From Saccharina japonica (Eukaryota > Sar > Phaeophyceae > Laminariales > Laminariaceae): 64,000 nt of DNA. Numbering within the stretch: the stretch's first letter is position 1; each line of letters begins with the position of its first letter. Shown piece after piece: positions 1-13,100 of this stretch. The notes under the pieces are model-generated. The model was not told where the DNA came from. It saw only the letters and a program-made list of their open reading frames with translations, and searched no databases. The stretch spans positions 38,023-102,022 of the forward strand of contig MEHQ01004558.1 in assembly GCA_008828725.1 (NCBI GenBank), in the 5' to 3' direction. Position numbers and translations under genes: made by a program.

Positions 1-494
1 ATATTGTGGTCAAATATACCAAACAGTTTAACCCAGGTGCCTATTTTTACCGGAGCATCTCGACCAATTATCAAGCGGGAAGTGCGGGCTTCATTGCCGA
101 TGAATAATAAGCGGGATGCCCCACTTGAAGCATCAGTCGTATGCCCTTCTTGGTGAACACTACAGTACCCTACACGCATGTCAGTACCCGGTTAATTGTC
201 AACTCGCTGCCTCATGTTACGAGCCCCTTTTTAATGACCCGCCTCGCACAAGAAATGTGTGGCTCCAAATACCGAAATGTGAAACCTATTAAGTACTAAA
301 GCAAACACACCAGAAACACATACGTCAGGGCATCTCCTTGAACTGGTATGTGCTACTCTAAATGCCCTTTCCTAGCACGTAATTAAACGCCTGCACGCAT
401 GTAAAAACTGCATCCACCATAAATATGTCCTCGATAGTTAGTCTAGCACTTTCACAACGAACCCTCGACTTTTACGCGAACTAATCGACCCTTT
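1..494. other. No gene seen
   Basis: I see no coding signal, RNA gene or repeat here. It is the flank downstream of the EsV-1-7 gene, which is on the minus strand and ends at 495. Confidence 0.5.
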
Positions 495-1235
495 TCAGCA
501 CCCTTGGAATGCGACTACTGCCAATCTTGCCCTGAATGCATCCGACAATGCACACGAGCCCGCTTCAAGGGGGCCGTGGTCGCGGCAATGAGTAGGTTGC
601 TTCCCGTCGAGCCCCCAACGCGTCAATTTATTACAACTAGCGACCTTGTACCTTGCCCTGAAGTTAACTATCGGGCCGCCTGATACGCCGTATTTATGGA
701 GGAGGCATATAGTTGGCGCAGTTTCCGTCGGCAGACCCCATCGCGGGTACTTGAGGCAAGAGTTGTGCGAACAACGCTTCGTTTTGATATCCGCCATGCC
801 ACTCACAGCATGTTGCTTGCAGTACTTCGCCGCTGTACTGCCCTTGACGTTGAAACTAGGTTGCTTGGTGCATACATCATGGGAACAACGCCTGTTCAAA
901 ACATTCACCATGCCGTCGGGAGCATGCTGTCTGCAGTATGCCGCTGCTTTACTACCCTCGACAATAAATACCGGTATCTTCGTGCACGACTCGTGTGAAC
1001 AACGCCTGCTCTTCACATTCACCATGCCATCTGAGGCATGTTGGCTGCAGTAGGCCAACGTGTTGCTACCCTCGACATTGAAGCTCGGTCGCTTTGTGCA
1101 TGAAGAATGCAAACAATTCTTGTTTCTAACATCTACCATGCCGTCCGAAGCATGCTGCCTGCAGTACGCCGCTTTGCTGCCCTTGACATTATAGGTACGT
1201 TGCTTAGTGCAAGACGCATGTGAGCAATGACCCAT
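495..1235 (-). CDS. EsV-1-7 cysteine-rich repeat protein
   Basis: The 246-residue product is almost entirely a tandem array of EsV-1-7 motifs, spaced C-x4-C-x15/16-C-x2-H. Five copies are complete: they begin at CSHASC, CLHSSC, CSHESC, CSHDVC and CSHNSC, and end at CRQH, CSQH, CRQH, CKQH and CLLH. A sixth near the C-terminus has Tyr in place of the first Cys but keeps the later Cys and the CRDH end. Repeats 1-4 are joined by a near-constant DGM-type linker, which suggests recent internal duplication. The motif is known from the Ectocarpus developmental regulator IMMEDIATE UPRIGHT and from phaeovirus EsV-1; the biochemical role is unsettled and metal binding is inferred from the residue pattern. 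I chose the ATG at 1235 because it directly precedes repeat 1. An upstream in-frame ATG at 1364 would add 43 residues with no recognisable character. No intron is needed. Confidence 0.8.
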   Translation of the reverse strand: MGHCSHASCTKQRTYNVKGSKAAYCRQHASDGMVDVRNKNCLHSSCTKRPSFNVEGSNTLAYCSQHASDGMVNVKSRRCSHESCTKIPVFIVEGSKAAAYCRQHAPDGMVNVLNRRCSHDVCTKQPSFNVKGSTAAKYCKQHAVSGMADIKTKRCSHNSCLKYPRWGLPTETAPTICLLHKYGVSGGPIVNFRARYKVASCNKLTRWGLDGKQPTHCRDHGPLEAGSCALSDAFRARLAVVAFQGC

Positions 1236-2774
1236 TTTCCCGCAGATGTGGTCAGCGGTCAAATGCCCCAGGCGGCTAAGCAGAGGCGGTGTCCAGAGAA
1301 TCTGCCGTTGGGCTGACCTGTGTACGCCAGAAGTTTGACAAACGCACGCATTAAGAACACGCATTTCAGGGTCGCGCTAAGATTATACTGCACAGCATTT
1401 GATATATGTACTGTGATACGAGTGACCATTTAAGAGCTTTATCGCGGACGATACGTTCAGCATGAGACGCGCACAACCCAGTAATCCGTCTCGTTGAGTT
1501 GCCGACGAACATGCTCATGTGTTTATGCTGGAAGACAATTTCGTCGAGAGAAAGCAAGGGGGGTATACTAGTGATTCGCGAATACATGGAGTCAATTGTC
1601 AAGTATTTCTAGGAGTGAAATATTATTAGCTCCAACCCGGAAATGCGACGTAGGTAATAGTATCGATAAATGAGCAGCAGCGATGTCAAGACATATTGCG
1701 AAGACACCAGCCGATCTTTATCGAACGAAACCAATCGAACATGGCAAAGATCTGTAAGATGAAGACATGTGATGGCGATAGGTAATGGTGCGGTCTATGC
1801 CGAGGAGGTGCTCAGTGTTCGTGGCGAAGGTAGGGGAGATCGCACTGATTGTCGAAAATACGTGAGGCCGTTCATGGAACACGTCCACATCGTTCAAGGT
1901 ATGATGCACGCGAAACACCAATGGTATGTTGTATAGTGCAAGGACAAAACACCACCGATAATTGGTTGTACCTTATGGCGGCAGACTGCTCGCGTCGTGC
2001 TCTGCTGAACAACCATTCGAACTTAGGGAAAAACAAAGGCTAAATCAGCGGTCGATCATTGACAGAGAGGTTATGGAAAGCAGGGGGCTGGAGCTTCTAT
2101 AACATATGTGCCACATGTACACCGTATTCCACCTGTCGTTAGTAGACCGATACCAAAAATGAATTGCCACTATATTGGTCATGGAACATAATTCATCGCA
2201 CAGTAAGCATTCACGGGTGCCCCCGCAAGTTGGTGTATACAGCTTATTCGCTGGTTCGAGAGGTTCGTGGGGTGCGCATGTTCAAACCGTCGAATCACGA
2301 GATGCGACGTTTATGTTGATGGAGCGTACACCACGTGGGCCCTAGTTTGTAGAGGCTTCAGGACCATCGGGACCTGAACCGGTAATACCTACTATCACAC
2401 TGTAGATTAAAACTTGAGATTAATACATGTTCCTGTTTGTACGGTGCGCGTTAGAACATGAACCATTTGCGAGCCCACTATATCTACTGTTGTAAAATTG
2501 GAACGATATATACCGCACAATATATGTATACGTTAATATATTCTAGGGTGCCTCGATGACAACCAATGACAGTACTCGCTGATTTTTCATGACTCTTTAT
2601 CGGCGAACGCGAACCAAGATACACTGAATGAGCAGCGCCGTGAAATCTCGGGCAAGTTGATGCAGTAAAAGATCGATGTTAACCAATCACATACCTTGGA
2701 TGCGCAATAGTATATGAACATCAACACCAACAATCACAACGAATCTATGATTTGCATTGGTATGGTAAAACGTT
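1236..2774. other. Intergenic, no gene seen
   Basis: This is the 5' flank of the EsV-1-7 gene. Only short unsupported reading frames are present, and I recognise no promoter motif or repeat. Confidence 0.5.
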
Positions 2775-3467
2775 TGAAAGTTGATCCGAGTACCTTGGAG
2801 TAAAGTAACAAGTACTGGACATAACGTATTTCAGGTACTCCGCATCTTCGCAGTATTGGGGCTCTATCGACTTCGGAATACTGCTCGTACTCAGTGTATC
2901 TTGATATGTTGTGCTGTAGGTACGGCCATACTCGGAGCATTTCGGTGTCCTATACTGCCGGTACTCCTTGTACTCCCTGTATTTGGGGCTTCAGTATTGC
3001 TCATATTTCAAGTACTCCGAGTATTCAGGCCGCCAGTACGCTAATACGCTCAGCATTCAGAGTACAAAACGTACTCGATACTCAGAGTATACTCGGAGTG
3101 TGAAAAATATAACGAGCATATTTGAACCATTATATAGATTCGGGGTTTAGTTAATTAAAAAATGCAGAGATGCTCCATTACCTGGAAGCATAATAAAAGC
3201 AATTCAAGGGAAAAACACTAGAGGTGCTTCGTGTACTAGCAGTATTTCGGTGTTCAATACTCTTGATACTCAGAGTACTCCGAGTGATTTTTATGTTGGT
3301 ACTCGGGGTTCTGCTGGTACTTGATGATAACTACTGATCATACTTCCAGTACTCGGAGTACTTGGGCCTTAAGTACTCCTCATCCTCCAAGTACCCGGAG
3401 CATTTAGGCCACCAGTATTACAATACTCTCTGTACTCGGATCATCGAGTATAGTCGTAGCATCTGTG
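2775..3467 (+). mobile_element. Palindromic-array element, copy A
   Basis: About 690 bp in which variants of ACTCGGAGTA / TACTCCGAGTA recur every 15-40 bp. It is collinear with the reverse complement of 33003-33755. Shared landmarks in order are a GAGTA..TTGGAGTAAAG start, a TATTTGGGGCTTCAGTA block, a TATTCAGGCCGCCAGTA block, a CAGTATTTCGGTGTTCAATACTC-like block, and the terminal GCATCTGTG. The right end is intact; the left end is degraded to TTGATCCGAGTA. No coding potential is visible. It behaves as a dispersed non-autonomous element of unknown class. Confidence 0.65.
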
Positions 3468-3865
3468 CAACGTTTGTTGCTTGGCAAACAACAGAAGGGC
3501 AGCTTGTCAACCATAGATATGGACGTGTAGCAAGTCGAACTGGCCAATAGGTTAACACCCGGTCATTGTATCAACCTCCCAACACAATAGGAGAGGCACT
3601 GGATAACAGGCCCGCAGCACGGTTCGTGGAGCGCGGCTGTCGCGCAAATACCATACACGTATGTTAGCTAATATGAAGTAGAGACATATGCAGGTGGAAC
3701 GTGGCAGTCATTAGCATCTACACCAGCATCTGCAGACCCGTAAGTTCCAAACTCTTACTTCATCAGCCGTAAAATCAGCAAATACGGCGGCAGCTTAATG
3801 CGACGAGGGCACGGCAGTAGAAGTGCAACGTCCGTGTTTGTATCGCTCGTCTACAAACGCATTGC

Positions 3866-3928
3866 TTCTTCTACTTCTACTTCTACTTCTACTGCTATTA
3901 CCACTACTACTACTACTACTACTACTAT

Positions 3929-3986
<58 letters not shown>

Positions 3987-3988
3987 GT

Positions 3989-4041
<53 letters not shown>

Positions 4042-4043
4042 GT
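3866..4043. repeat. (ACT)n trinucleotide microsatellite
   Basis: About 175 bp of nearly pure ACT, preceded by a CTTCTA variant. Poly-Thr, poly-Leu, poly-Ser and poly-Val frames across it are artefacts of the repeat. Confidence 0.95.
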
Positions 4044-7000
4044 AGTGCTCGGATCCCTCGACTGACGATAGGGGCGTGTCCAGCTAGAGTATTGATGCCG
4101 TCCAAGCAATCAGTAGGTTTGGCACACAATCCGCAAATACAGGGCGCATGCAGACGTACCCATACAAAGATACGAGCTGGTTCCACGAAAAGGCGTCAAA
4201 TTCCACCTTCGGGAAATACCAAACGGAATACACTGTTTTTTGCAACACTAAATATATCTACACAACGGCATAAACAAGGGGAACACATCGGTGAAGAGAT
4301 TTTTGTAGTGCGAGTTGTGGTTCGCGAGATATGGACATTGTCGTACTACTTGGGAAGGCCCTATTTCAAATAGGAAGGATGTTCCTTTAGTTAAATCAAG
4401 TGAAGTTGAAATCAGGCCATACATCGGTCAGTACGTCGACATATTCGACACTAGACATGTTGACATGATCGCGACAACAACAGGAAGACGTCCGTGACAC
4501 TTTTTTCTTTTTGCAAGCCATGAGGGGCTGTTATAAGAAACGCCTCCCAAAGTATAGAACAATGTATGGAGCATTTTTGGCACCTTAGGGGAATATTTAT
4601 TCCTCACGAGAATCGTTGTTAAGCTTTGGTTTTTGAGAGTTATAACACAAACAATTTCGACACGGTTGTGCGCAAAAGAAAAAGGAAACGACAAGCGACT
4701 GGCCTTTGTTGAAAAAAAAAACATGTGCATGAGGAACGATCAAAGTTGCCAAAAACAATCAGAAAATATGGAAAAGTGTACCTAAATACAAAAAAAAAAC
4801 GAAAAATTAAAACGGCCAGCCATGAGTTTTGTCTTCGTGTTGGGGCACACATCTCTGCCAAGTTTCGTTTTCCAACTCTCAAAAACCAAAGCGCGAAGTT
4901 GCGAAGGTGGAAAACTCTGGCTGTCTCTGGAACCAGATCGTAGAACATCCTATAAAGTACACGACAACTTCACATACGCGGCCTGTGGCGTTGCTAGGAA
5001 GTATGCGATTAGTCTGATATAGACATCATAAACGACGACAACAAAACCCTCTAATGAGGCTGTGATGCCCAGTTGTTTACGAAGCGTGTGAAACGCTAAC
5101 GCCACGAGGGCTGTGGTGGCACCCACGTTAGAAGTAAAAACCATTGCACTATGATTGCATTATGATGGCGTTATGACGGCGGAGGGTAGACAGATGGACA
5201 CATAAGGCTGCTAATAGGAATGTAAAGTCCTAAGAGCTTGGCATAAATTTCTTATACCAAACATGTCTTGTATAAAAGCGTGGAATCTCCGATTGTGCTA
5301 GTCAAGTAAGGGTGCATTCGAGAGTTTTCAGGAAAGTACTGGTAGCAGAAGTGAACACCATATCGTTGCCTATTGGCCTTGCACGGTATATACAGCAGTT
5401 ATGATTCTTGAAAATAGAAGATATCTCGCAAAGTAACCTTGTGTTCTAGCTAACGCTCCACTAAACGGGGGGTTAGCTCAATTACGGGTGACAGAGCCAA
5501 CTTCACGATCTACAGTTTACAGCACTAAGCATAGGCTCGTCGGGGCCCCAGCCTCTGTCACAATGGTTTCACAAGCAAGTCTGGGTGCTGGTAAAATACG
5601 TCGTTAATCTGCACGGAAGTGGACTACCAGGCCACCACCTTTCCAGACGAGCTGGTATCATATATAGTTGAAAGCTGGGGTCAGGATCGACAAGATCTTC
5701 AAATACTCGGATTAAGGCCGCCTGTCGGTGAAATACCCGATCAAGTACGACATTTGCTTGAGACAGGCGTGTCCCCAAATCAGTTTCGGCTAACCCACGC
5801 CGACGCCGTCGATCACGAGATGCACACATTCATCTGACGCAGGTACGCGGCGGAGTGAACTACTGTAACAAAAAAACTAAGAAGTATATGGCCTGTGCCC
5901 GGTACGGCTTCAGTTCTACTAACGATATCGGGAGGCGCTGGGTAAAAGGCGGTGTGTGGTCGTCGTAGAAAACGATACGCTAAGTGGCATTTGTGAAATA
6001 AAGCCGACGAAGTACCCACGAACGCGCGCTTTGAAAGTACAGCCGTCTCAAAGCAGCCAGAAGACAGGTGTTTACAATCTGTACAGTGGGCTAGACCCAC
6101 AAACTACCCTACCAATTTGGAAAATGCGCTGGACCGAGTACTGTTGCACTTTTTACGGGCAGCAATATCCGCGCATGTCGTTGTCGATGTAGATGCCTTC
6201 AACTTCCTAACGTCCATATAATACACATAGACCCGGGCAGTGCGGGCGGTTGCTGTTTTTGTTGGAGTGCCCTTTCAATATCTCGTGCGGATAGAGATGG
6301 GTTCGATGCAACAAACTCCCGAGATCCCAGCATATAGCAGAATTGAAATAAACAACATTGTAAATATCCTCTGGGGAAATATGGAGAAATTCGCGAATAA
6401 TTGTACAGGGTCGACCACAAGGACCCGGGGCGGAAATACAAAGAGACCAGGCCACAGCGACCACGTAGTCTGGGTGGCATTGGTAATGTTGGTGTAGTTT
6501 GATCTGGATATCAATTTCTCAGAGACGAAGTTAGCTGTGCGTGGAAAATAGTTGAGAGAGACGTGTCATCACAATTATCTTATGGTAATCTACTATCTTC
6601 GGCCCGAACCGAAGTATGAAAGTGGCCATCTTAATAGCCAAGCGGTCTATCTGACCGAAGAATTGAATCGTCAACTGCGGGGCAAAACCAAAACAACAAA
6701 TCACATATAGCGGTTTTCGTCTGGTTGTTGGTAGTAAGTCTCGTCACGAAGAATTGAATACGGTTTATTCTTCATATACGAAGTATATGTATATCCACTG
6801 CACAGCAGCAATGCAACAGATGCCACGACCATACATACACCTACAAGATTGGTGCGTGGATTTGTGGGGGGTGCGGTCGGCATAGTTTGTTTGATATGCG
6901 ATTTCAAGACAACATCAGCAGGAGCAGTGGCAGCAGCAGCGATGGCAAGATATGCCACATAGTCAGGGTTACCACGAACTCGTACCTTCTCCCGGCAGTA

Positions 7001-7304
7001 ACGGTATCATACGTACTATCCAGGACTAAGCAACAGCCATGTGCGGGCCTGGCCGCCCACACGCAACCACAATCAGCAGCAGCACAACAGCAATACCCAC
7101 ACATCTACGTACATTTTCAGCTGTTCAGAGCAGCAATGTCGCCAAAAACACAACGAAAGCCGACATGACAGCACAATACACAAGGCTGCTAGTGTGGCAA
7201 GTGCCCGCAAAGACATGCAGAGGGTCTGGTGATGATGTACACATGTGCGCCAGGCGTAAAAAAACACTACGACCGTATTTATAGCATGCCTTCGGAGTGG
7301 GGGT
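4044..7304. other. Intergenic, no gene seen
   Basis: I see no convincing gene. A weak foldback is present: CTTTGGTTTTTGAGAGTT near 4624 is repeated inverted near 4880. Short ORFs around 5.6-5.8 kb lack any recognisable domain and are overlapped by equally long frames on the other strand. Confidence 0.45.
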
Positions 7305-7887
7305 AACAGCAGCACGTGTGCTACGTATTGCAGGCGGTAAGGTGGCCCTATGCATGTGCTGTCCGCGTTGCCGCAGAGCTACGCATGGTACGTACAGCAG
7401 GAGCTGTTGTCGCACCGTTCGACCGGGGCTACGCTGTAACTAACGGTCGTTGCTGTGCTGATTCGTCTGTAACTATTCGATATTACTGTAGTCATACATC
7501 ATATCCCACCCACATACTGTCGACGGCTCTCAGCTCGTGGTATGTGTCATAGGTACTGCTGGCGCATTACTAATACATACTGTTACGTATGTTTGATACA
7601 TATTAGACAGACGTATCCTGCCGCCGCTGCTGCTGCTGCTACATCTACACTTATTTCCCGCGGGAGAGAACTAATAAGTATAAACGACATAGCCCGTTTG
7701 CAAACGCAATGTGTTCACGTTGAAACCCTCAAGGGTATATGATGCGGTGCACAGCGTAGCCCCGGTCGAACGGTGCGACAACTGCTCCTGCTGTACGTAC
7801 CATGCGTAGCTCTGCGGCAACGCGGACAGCACATGAATAGGGCCACCTTACCGCCTGCAATACGTAGCACACGTACGTGCTGCTGTT
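7305..7887. repeat. Large inverted repeat (foldback), 133/137-bp arms
   Basis: The left arm 7305-7437 and right arm 7751-7887 are near-perfect reverse complements. They differ by one 4-bp indel (ACGT near the outer end) and about two substitutions. Both outer ends start AACAGCAGCACGT, and the spacer is about 310 bp. No transposase is visible between the arms. It may be a long-TIR MITE or a recent inverted duplication; no target-site duplication is clear. Confidence 0.85.
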
Positions 7888-9622
7888 AAGTTCGTTACGC
7901 ACGTATACGTACATTGCGTAGTACTCGTGCTCTCTCATTTCTTTCTCAGGAAGGTATTTTGAACTTTTGATGAACGGTAGTTCTCGACGAAGCGTGGGTG
8001 GCATTTGTTCTTGGGGCGTTCGAACTTTCTGCAAGACCCGAGCACCCAGCCTCCAACGCAGGGCGCCATAATGGCGACGCCGACCGTGTAGCCTACACCG
8101 TTGGGATACTGGAGGTCAGAGAACACGTACCAGGAACAAACACGCGAGTACATAAGCCCTGTCGGTATAATATGCACACAAACTCTCACGGGGCATGATT
8201 GTTGGTAGCTCTCGCCATAGATCTGGACGTCAAGGCATCGACCACGCTCTACGGCGCTGAGCGAGCAGGTTCGCGATAACGGCCTTCCTTGGCTAGGCAG
8301 GGCCACTCCTTAGCGAAGAAAACTCGCGGAAAAGGCGGTCAGAGGCGGGGGAGATCTGCAGACCAAAGGATGGTCCGATGAGTTATAAGAACTAAGATAG
8401 GTGTATTTTCGTGCAACCGTTAACACGTATGTCAACAACAGTAATCGGTTCACGCATCTTTGCGGCACATCAGGACAGCTGCTGCATATACAGACTCAAG
8501 CTGTCGCGTACAAGCCCACGTCCGCCTGCCCCCCAACCAGGAACACGCTTGCACTCGCCCGGCCGTCAGGCAGGAACTACCACTACGGCATTAGAGGGGG
8601 GCGTTGCCGTAAATTGTGATATATCATCATGGGTTTGTTGAAGACGATATTTGTCTTCCACAGGTCGTATAGTAAATTCTAGAGTAGTACCGTGGTTGCT
8701 GTTGCAAGCCTGTGTACTACCATGCTCAACTACAGAGCCGACACGATTGTCTCGACCAGCTGAACACGCTCAGTATCTACGTGCCTTCGACGCTCGCCTA
8801 GCGTCGAAAGAAGATGGCTAGCGCAGTGGCGTCGCGTGCTGGGCTATGATGGGGGTAACTCGATTATAACTGTTTTTCTGTACAAGCACAAGTGAGTACG
8901 ATCAGGATACGTCGTACCTCCAGCTGCTCGATTTATACTATCGCTGCATATTTGGTACAAGCGTATGATATAAATATGTATATATATGTGGTATCTAGTC
9001 ATTATTTGTCTCGATATTAGACAGAAGTATTATACCGTGTTTTTGTCATGAGCCTACATCATAATATGCACCTGCCTACCGGACTTGCAAAATAAAGTCA
9101 CCAACGGATGAGTCAAATGACGCCTGTTTTTCAACGTAAGAAAACATAGTATCAAGTATTCGTTGCTTTTGACCTTTTGCAGTTACACTGCTCGCAGGCC
9201 GGGGGTACATTAATCACACGGGAACATAGTTCCCTTCCCCCGTATCATGTCTGCGTTTATAATCGGGGTGGAGGACTCGATTTGTTTGCCTGACCGGTGT
9301 GAACCCGGCACGGAACACCCCGGCATTATAGGGGCACCAAGATAGAATCAGGGGGGCGTGTACCCCCGATTGGTGATGTTGACTTTTCCATTTTTATTTT
9401 TTACCTTCACATAGCGTGTAGAGGGGATCGGAGGGCTCCAGACTATCTGTTTTTGACTGGCTTTGATCGCTTTGCGGACCCTTCGGGTTCCACTTTTATT
9501 TCAGTATACCTTTTTTGGGTAAGTTAGCCTGTGACCACGGGAATCGACCGTGTCAAGTATTGGATTAGTACGGACAGATGGAGGTACTGGATAGAGAGAC
9601 CGGCACGGTTTTTAATGTGAAG

Positions 9623-9665
<43 letters not shown>
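9623..9665. repeat. (CAA)n microsatellite
   Basis: A pure CAA run of about 14 units; it encodes poly-Cys in a minus-strand frame that is not a gene. Confidence 0.95.
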
Positions 9666-9961
9666 GTATTGTAATTAATTCGTGCTTCTTGGGAGTAGTC
9701 TCTAGCAGTGTAGAGGCCGCTCTCCCTCAAAAATGAAAGACAGCCTCGACCAGCTTTACTGACCATTATCAGGCGTCTCGTTCTGTATACTCTCTGCTGT
9801 AAAATAACCTGGTTAAAAAAACAGGCACGCAAAGAAAAGAACACACAAATGACAAAATCGAAAAAAGCTTATAATGGTACAGGAGAGGACAAACTATGAT
9901 GTGCCTACGTATTGCCATAAACTCAGGGCGACAGCTACCTCTTACAGTATCCCGATTCGTT

Positions 9962-10120
9962 CACTGTGTGTGGTTTCGTCACATTAAACCGTCCTTTCTA
10001 CCCGTCGACATCGAGGACACCCAGTGTCCGTGCCGAGTTTTCATCCTAGAAATATCGTACCAGTTATTATGTGGTCAAATAACTGCGACCCAGAGACATT
10101 ACGCCCCGGTGCAGTGAGAC
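9962..10120 (+). repeat. Dispersed ~155-bp repeat (CACATTAAAC..GTGGTCA family), copy 1
   Basis: This shares a collinear core with copies at 43006, 46690, 49608 and 52101: CACATTAAAC, then TTTCTACCCGTCGACATC, a CACCCAG..GTCCGTGCC block, a CATCCTA..ACCAGTT block, and GTGGTCA followed by a CTGCG/CTACG block. It is a diverged copy. No coding function is inferred. Confidence 0.7.
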
Positions 10121-13100
10121 CTCCCACTACCCGTGCTGGTGAAATATATGACCACCCCTCAAAGATAACATGTATGATACCTATATTGTGTATACGAGTA
10201 TACAACAAACAGGTGCTTCCGGTATTTATGGTTCACATTTACCTCTGCCCATAACTGTTAACTGGTTTGTGGAAGTTTAGTTACACTGGTGTGGCAATGA
10301 CACCATTTTTATTTTTTTGGTTTGCGGGCAGTCGTCGATTGTTTTGGCCATTCATAGCAGACGTAAACAAAAATGTCTTGCATCACTGCCATTATTTGGG
10401 AGGATCATAGTACGTAGGACCTACATTATACACAAACACCTATACATTGACCTATACAGTACTTTCATCAGAATTTGGTACTATTACTATGGCCCCTCGT
10501 AATAGTTTCACAATGTCCTTATCCCAGGTAAGTACTGCTGTTCAAGTAGTCGCGATATGCAGAGAACCAGGTATACGCTAAAGTATCTGCCAGACGAAAT
10601 GGTTCGTTAAATATCGTCAACAAAACGAGATTGCTCGGCCGCGCGTTTGGCATTTAAACATTCTCCACAACGTATCACTCCAAAGGTGTTCACGGCAGCA
10701 GGTCGGTGTGATTTTAAGGTTGCGCCATGTTTGCCGGAAGTACCTTGTGTGCAAAGCGGCAGTTCGGTTTGGACTTAAAAACAAATCTCAAACGTGTGCA
10801 CACTTAAGGGGAGCACGTTGTCGACAAAAACATGTGTGACTGGCGGGATTCCTAAACTGGGGACATTTATGGCGTTTAAATACCGTGCGCGCGTACCTAG
10901 GCCATGGGCGTGTTCATCGCGTTGCACTTTCAGTTGTATCAAAGCCAGTTACTGGGTGAGGTCTAGGGCTTCCCAAGGGAAGAGGCTAAACATACGCTGG
11001 TGTAACCCCATCGACAGTAGTAGCTTCGGTCCTCACGACACAAAGAGTGGAGGAGAGAGCCATGGTTCAGAACCACGGCTAGAGACGTTCGACCCTTAAG
11101 GCGGCAGGGACACAGCTAGCAGCCGTTTTCGTGTCCGCTTCCACATCAAGACATGGGTACGATTGTGGCCGACGGTAACCTAGACATTTTGGCGGCATCC
11201 CCCGAGATATAACCCCCGGCGAAATATGTTTTGTGCCCGCCTCGGCGACGCGGTTGTAGCCAGTCTCGCCGAATGCTTCACCGTATTCACTGAGTAGATG
11301 ATCGTGCCAATTAATATTTACGACTACCGTAGCTCGTCCAACCCCATGGGTTCCAACGTACATTTGAACACCAGGTGCGGATAGCACATGAAGTCTTCAA
11401 GATGACGACATTTGTATGTCAGCGACCAACGTAGGTCATGGTTGTCTAGTCCTCTCCAGCTTGGCCTTCCGGCTGTAGTACTCCAACTGACCCTTCTATG
11501 GTGGGTGCCGACCGAGAAGCACATTTCAAAATATGAGCAGCCACGCCCACCAACAATGTAGTAACCATTCAAAAATCAAGACATAGTACAACAATACGTA
11601 CGCAACACCACTGTTCATTGTACGAGGTGGACTTTGGTTTGACTCGAAACAAAAGGGGACATGCTACAAGAACCGTTACACGTTGAATGTTCGTTTGGAA
11701 ACATAAGTGGCTATACGTATATACCACGGGGAAGGGTGTGCTCCACCCAAGCACGTCCCGCGTTTCAACCCCGAGCCGTCCCAAAGAGATTTGCGGCCCC
11801 GTAGCCGGTAGGACAGCGATTGTAGAATATCGTGGTTCATAAGCTTGTGTAGCGTGTGCCAGGTAATTTCCAGCCATGTACTGCTGACCTGTAGGTTCAA
11901 GTACTCAACTTCAAGACTGTTGAATGTCGTATATATTATCGTAGGCTGCCGTGGGTGCTTCATATACAGCCGCCGTTTGCTCCAAATACCTTTTATGCAA
12001 TGAGTGAGTTTGTGTGTATGCGAAAATCACCTTACCCCACGACATGTCAAGTGCAAGGGGCTCTCAGCCGACAACACGAAACGCGTGAACATTCGTTTTG
12101 AACTTGAAGCGTCATCAACTGCGCTAGTTGCAGTCGTTGTGTAGCCTGACACATCGTAGCCAGTGTGGTCGGCGGTGATAATTGCACATGCATACGGACA
12201 TCCAGATAGATATGTCCGCCGATCACAAATTATTTGTGTGCGCGTTCGTGCCTCGGTCGTTGCCACTATATCCCCATGCAATCCCCACGTTCGCTTGAAC
12301 GTGTCGAGCGATCATAATAATCGGACCACCAGCGCCCAAACAAAATATATTACCGCAACATCGGAGGGTGTCGTGGTGGGTCAGGTTGATGAAACCGCCA
12401 TAGCCAGTAGAAAATGACCCCACCAGTGCAATCCGGTTTCAGACGAGATATGATATATCTCAAGCACTAGCCTGTGCGCGTGAACCCTGTTGAGTTAAAC
12501 AAGTTGCACAATATAAAGATATATATATATACGTAGTGGTATTAATAGTTGCACAACATCAACAGTGTACACATATATTGATAACGAGTGTAGGTTACGA
12601 AGAGGGCTGACGGCCATGCCTGCTTAACTATCGCCATACCATCATTTGACTTAACACAATACATCGTGATCCCTCTCTCCCATCAAAGTCGACCCACATG
12701 AACAATGCAAAACGTGTAGCACATCTACGTAATAGCCAATTACCAATAAATACCAAAACAATGACACGTTCAAGTTACACCATCGTTTCGTTATAAAGAA
12801 AAACGCCCATTCCATGTGCCACCGACGAAAACTTATAACGTGGCTACGCATATGGTACGCGTACAGAATGTCGCCAATATCTACGACACCAATAGTTTGG
12901 ATTCGTAGCTAATTCAGTGTTCAACAGCTATGTCTTCGAGTGTAAAATGTAACAAATGTGGCGTCTACTATGACCTGCTGTCCACGTACGTTGTGGCGCT
13001 CACGTATCGTATCATTCGTGAAACCGCCGCCACCCGCTAAGCGTTACTTTCCCACCAGTTACCCTTCCTACTTGCCAACTTCCGACGACGCAAACATTCA

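Noticed and set aside
495..1235. Integrated phaeovirus segment
   Set aside because: The EsV-1-7 motif also occurs in brown algal genes, and no capsid, polymerase or other viral gene is nearby.
3795..4373. Several 80-190-codon frames across the ACT repeat
   Set aside because: Poly-Thr, poly-Leu, poly-Ser and poly-Val frames exist on both strands only because the trinucleotide repeat lacks stops.
5569..5837. Short ORFs on both strands
   Set aside because: Two similar-sized frames overlap on opposite strands; no domain, splice or repeat support.
7935..8306. 123-codon minus-strand frame, partly hydrophobic
   Set aside because: Slightly exon-like around VGYTVGVAIMAPCVGGWVLG but no recognisable family, no clear splice context and no second exon found.
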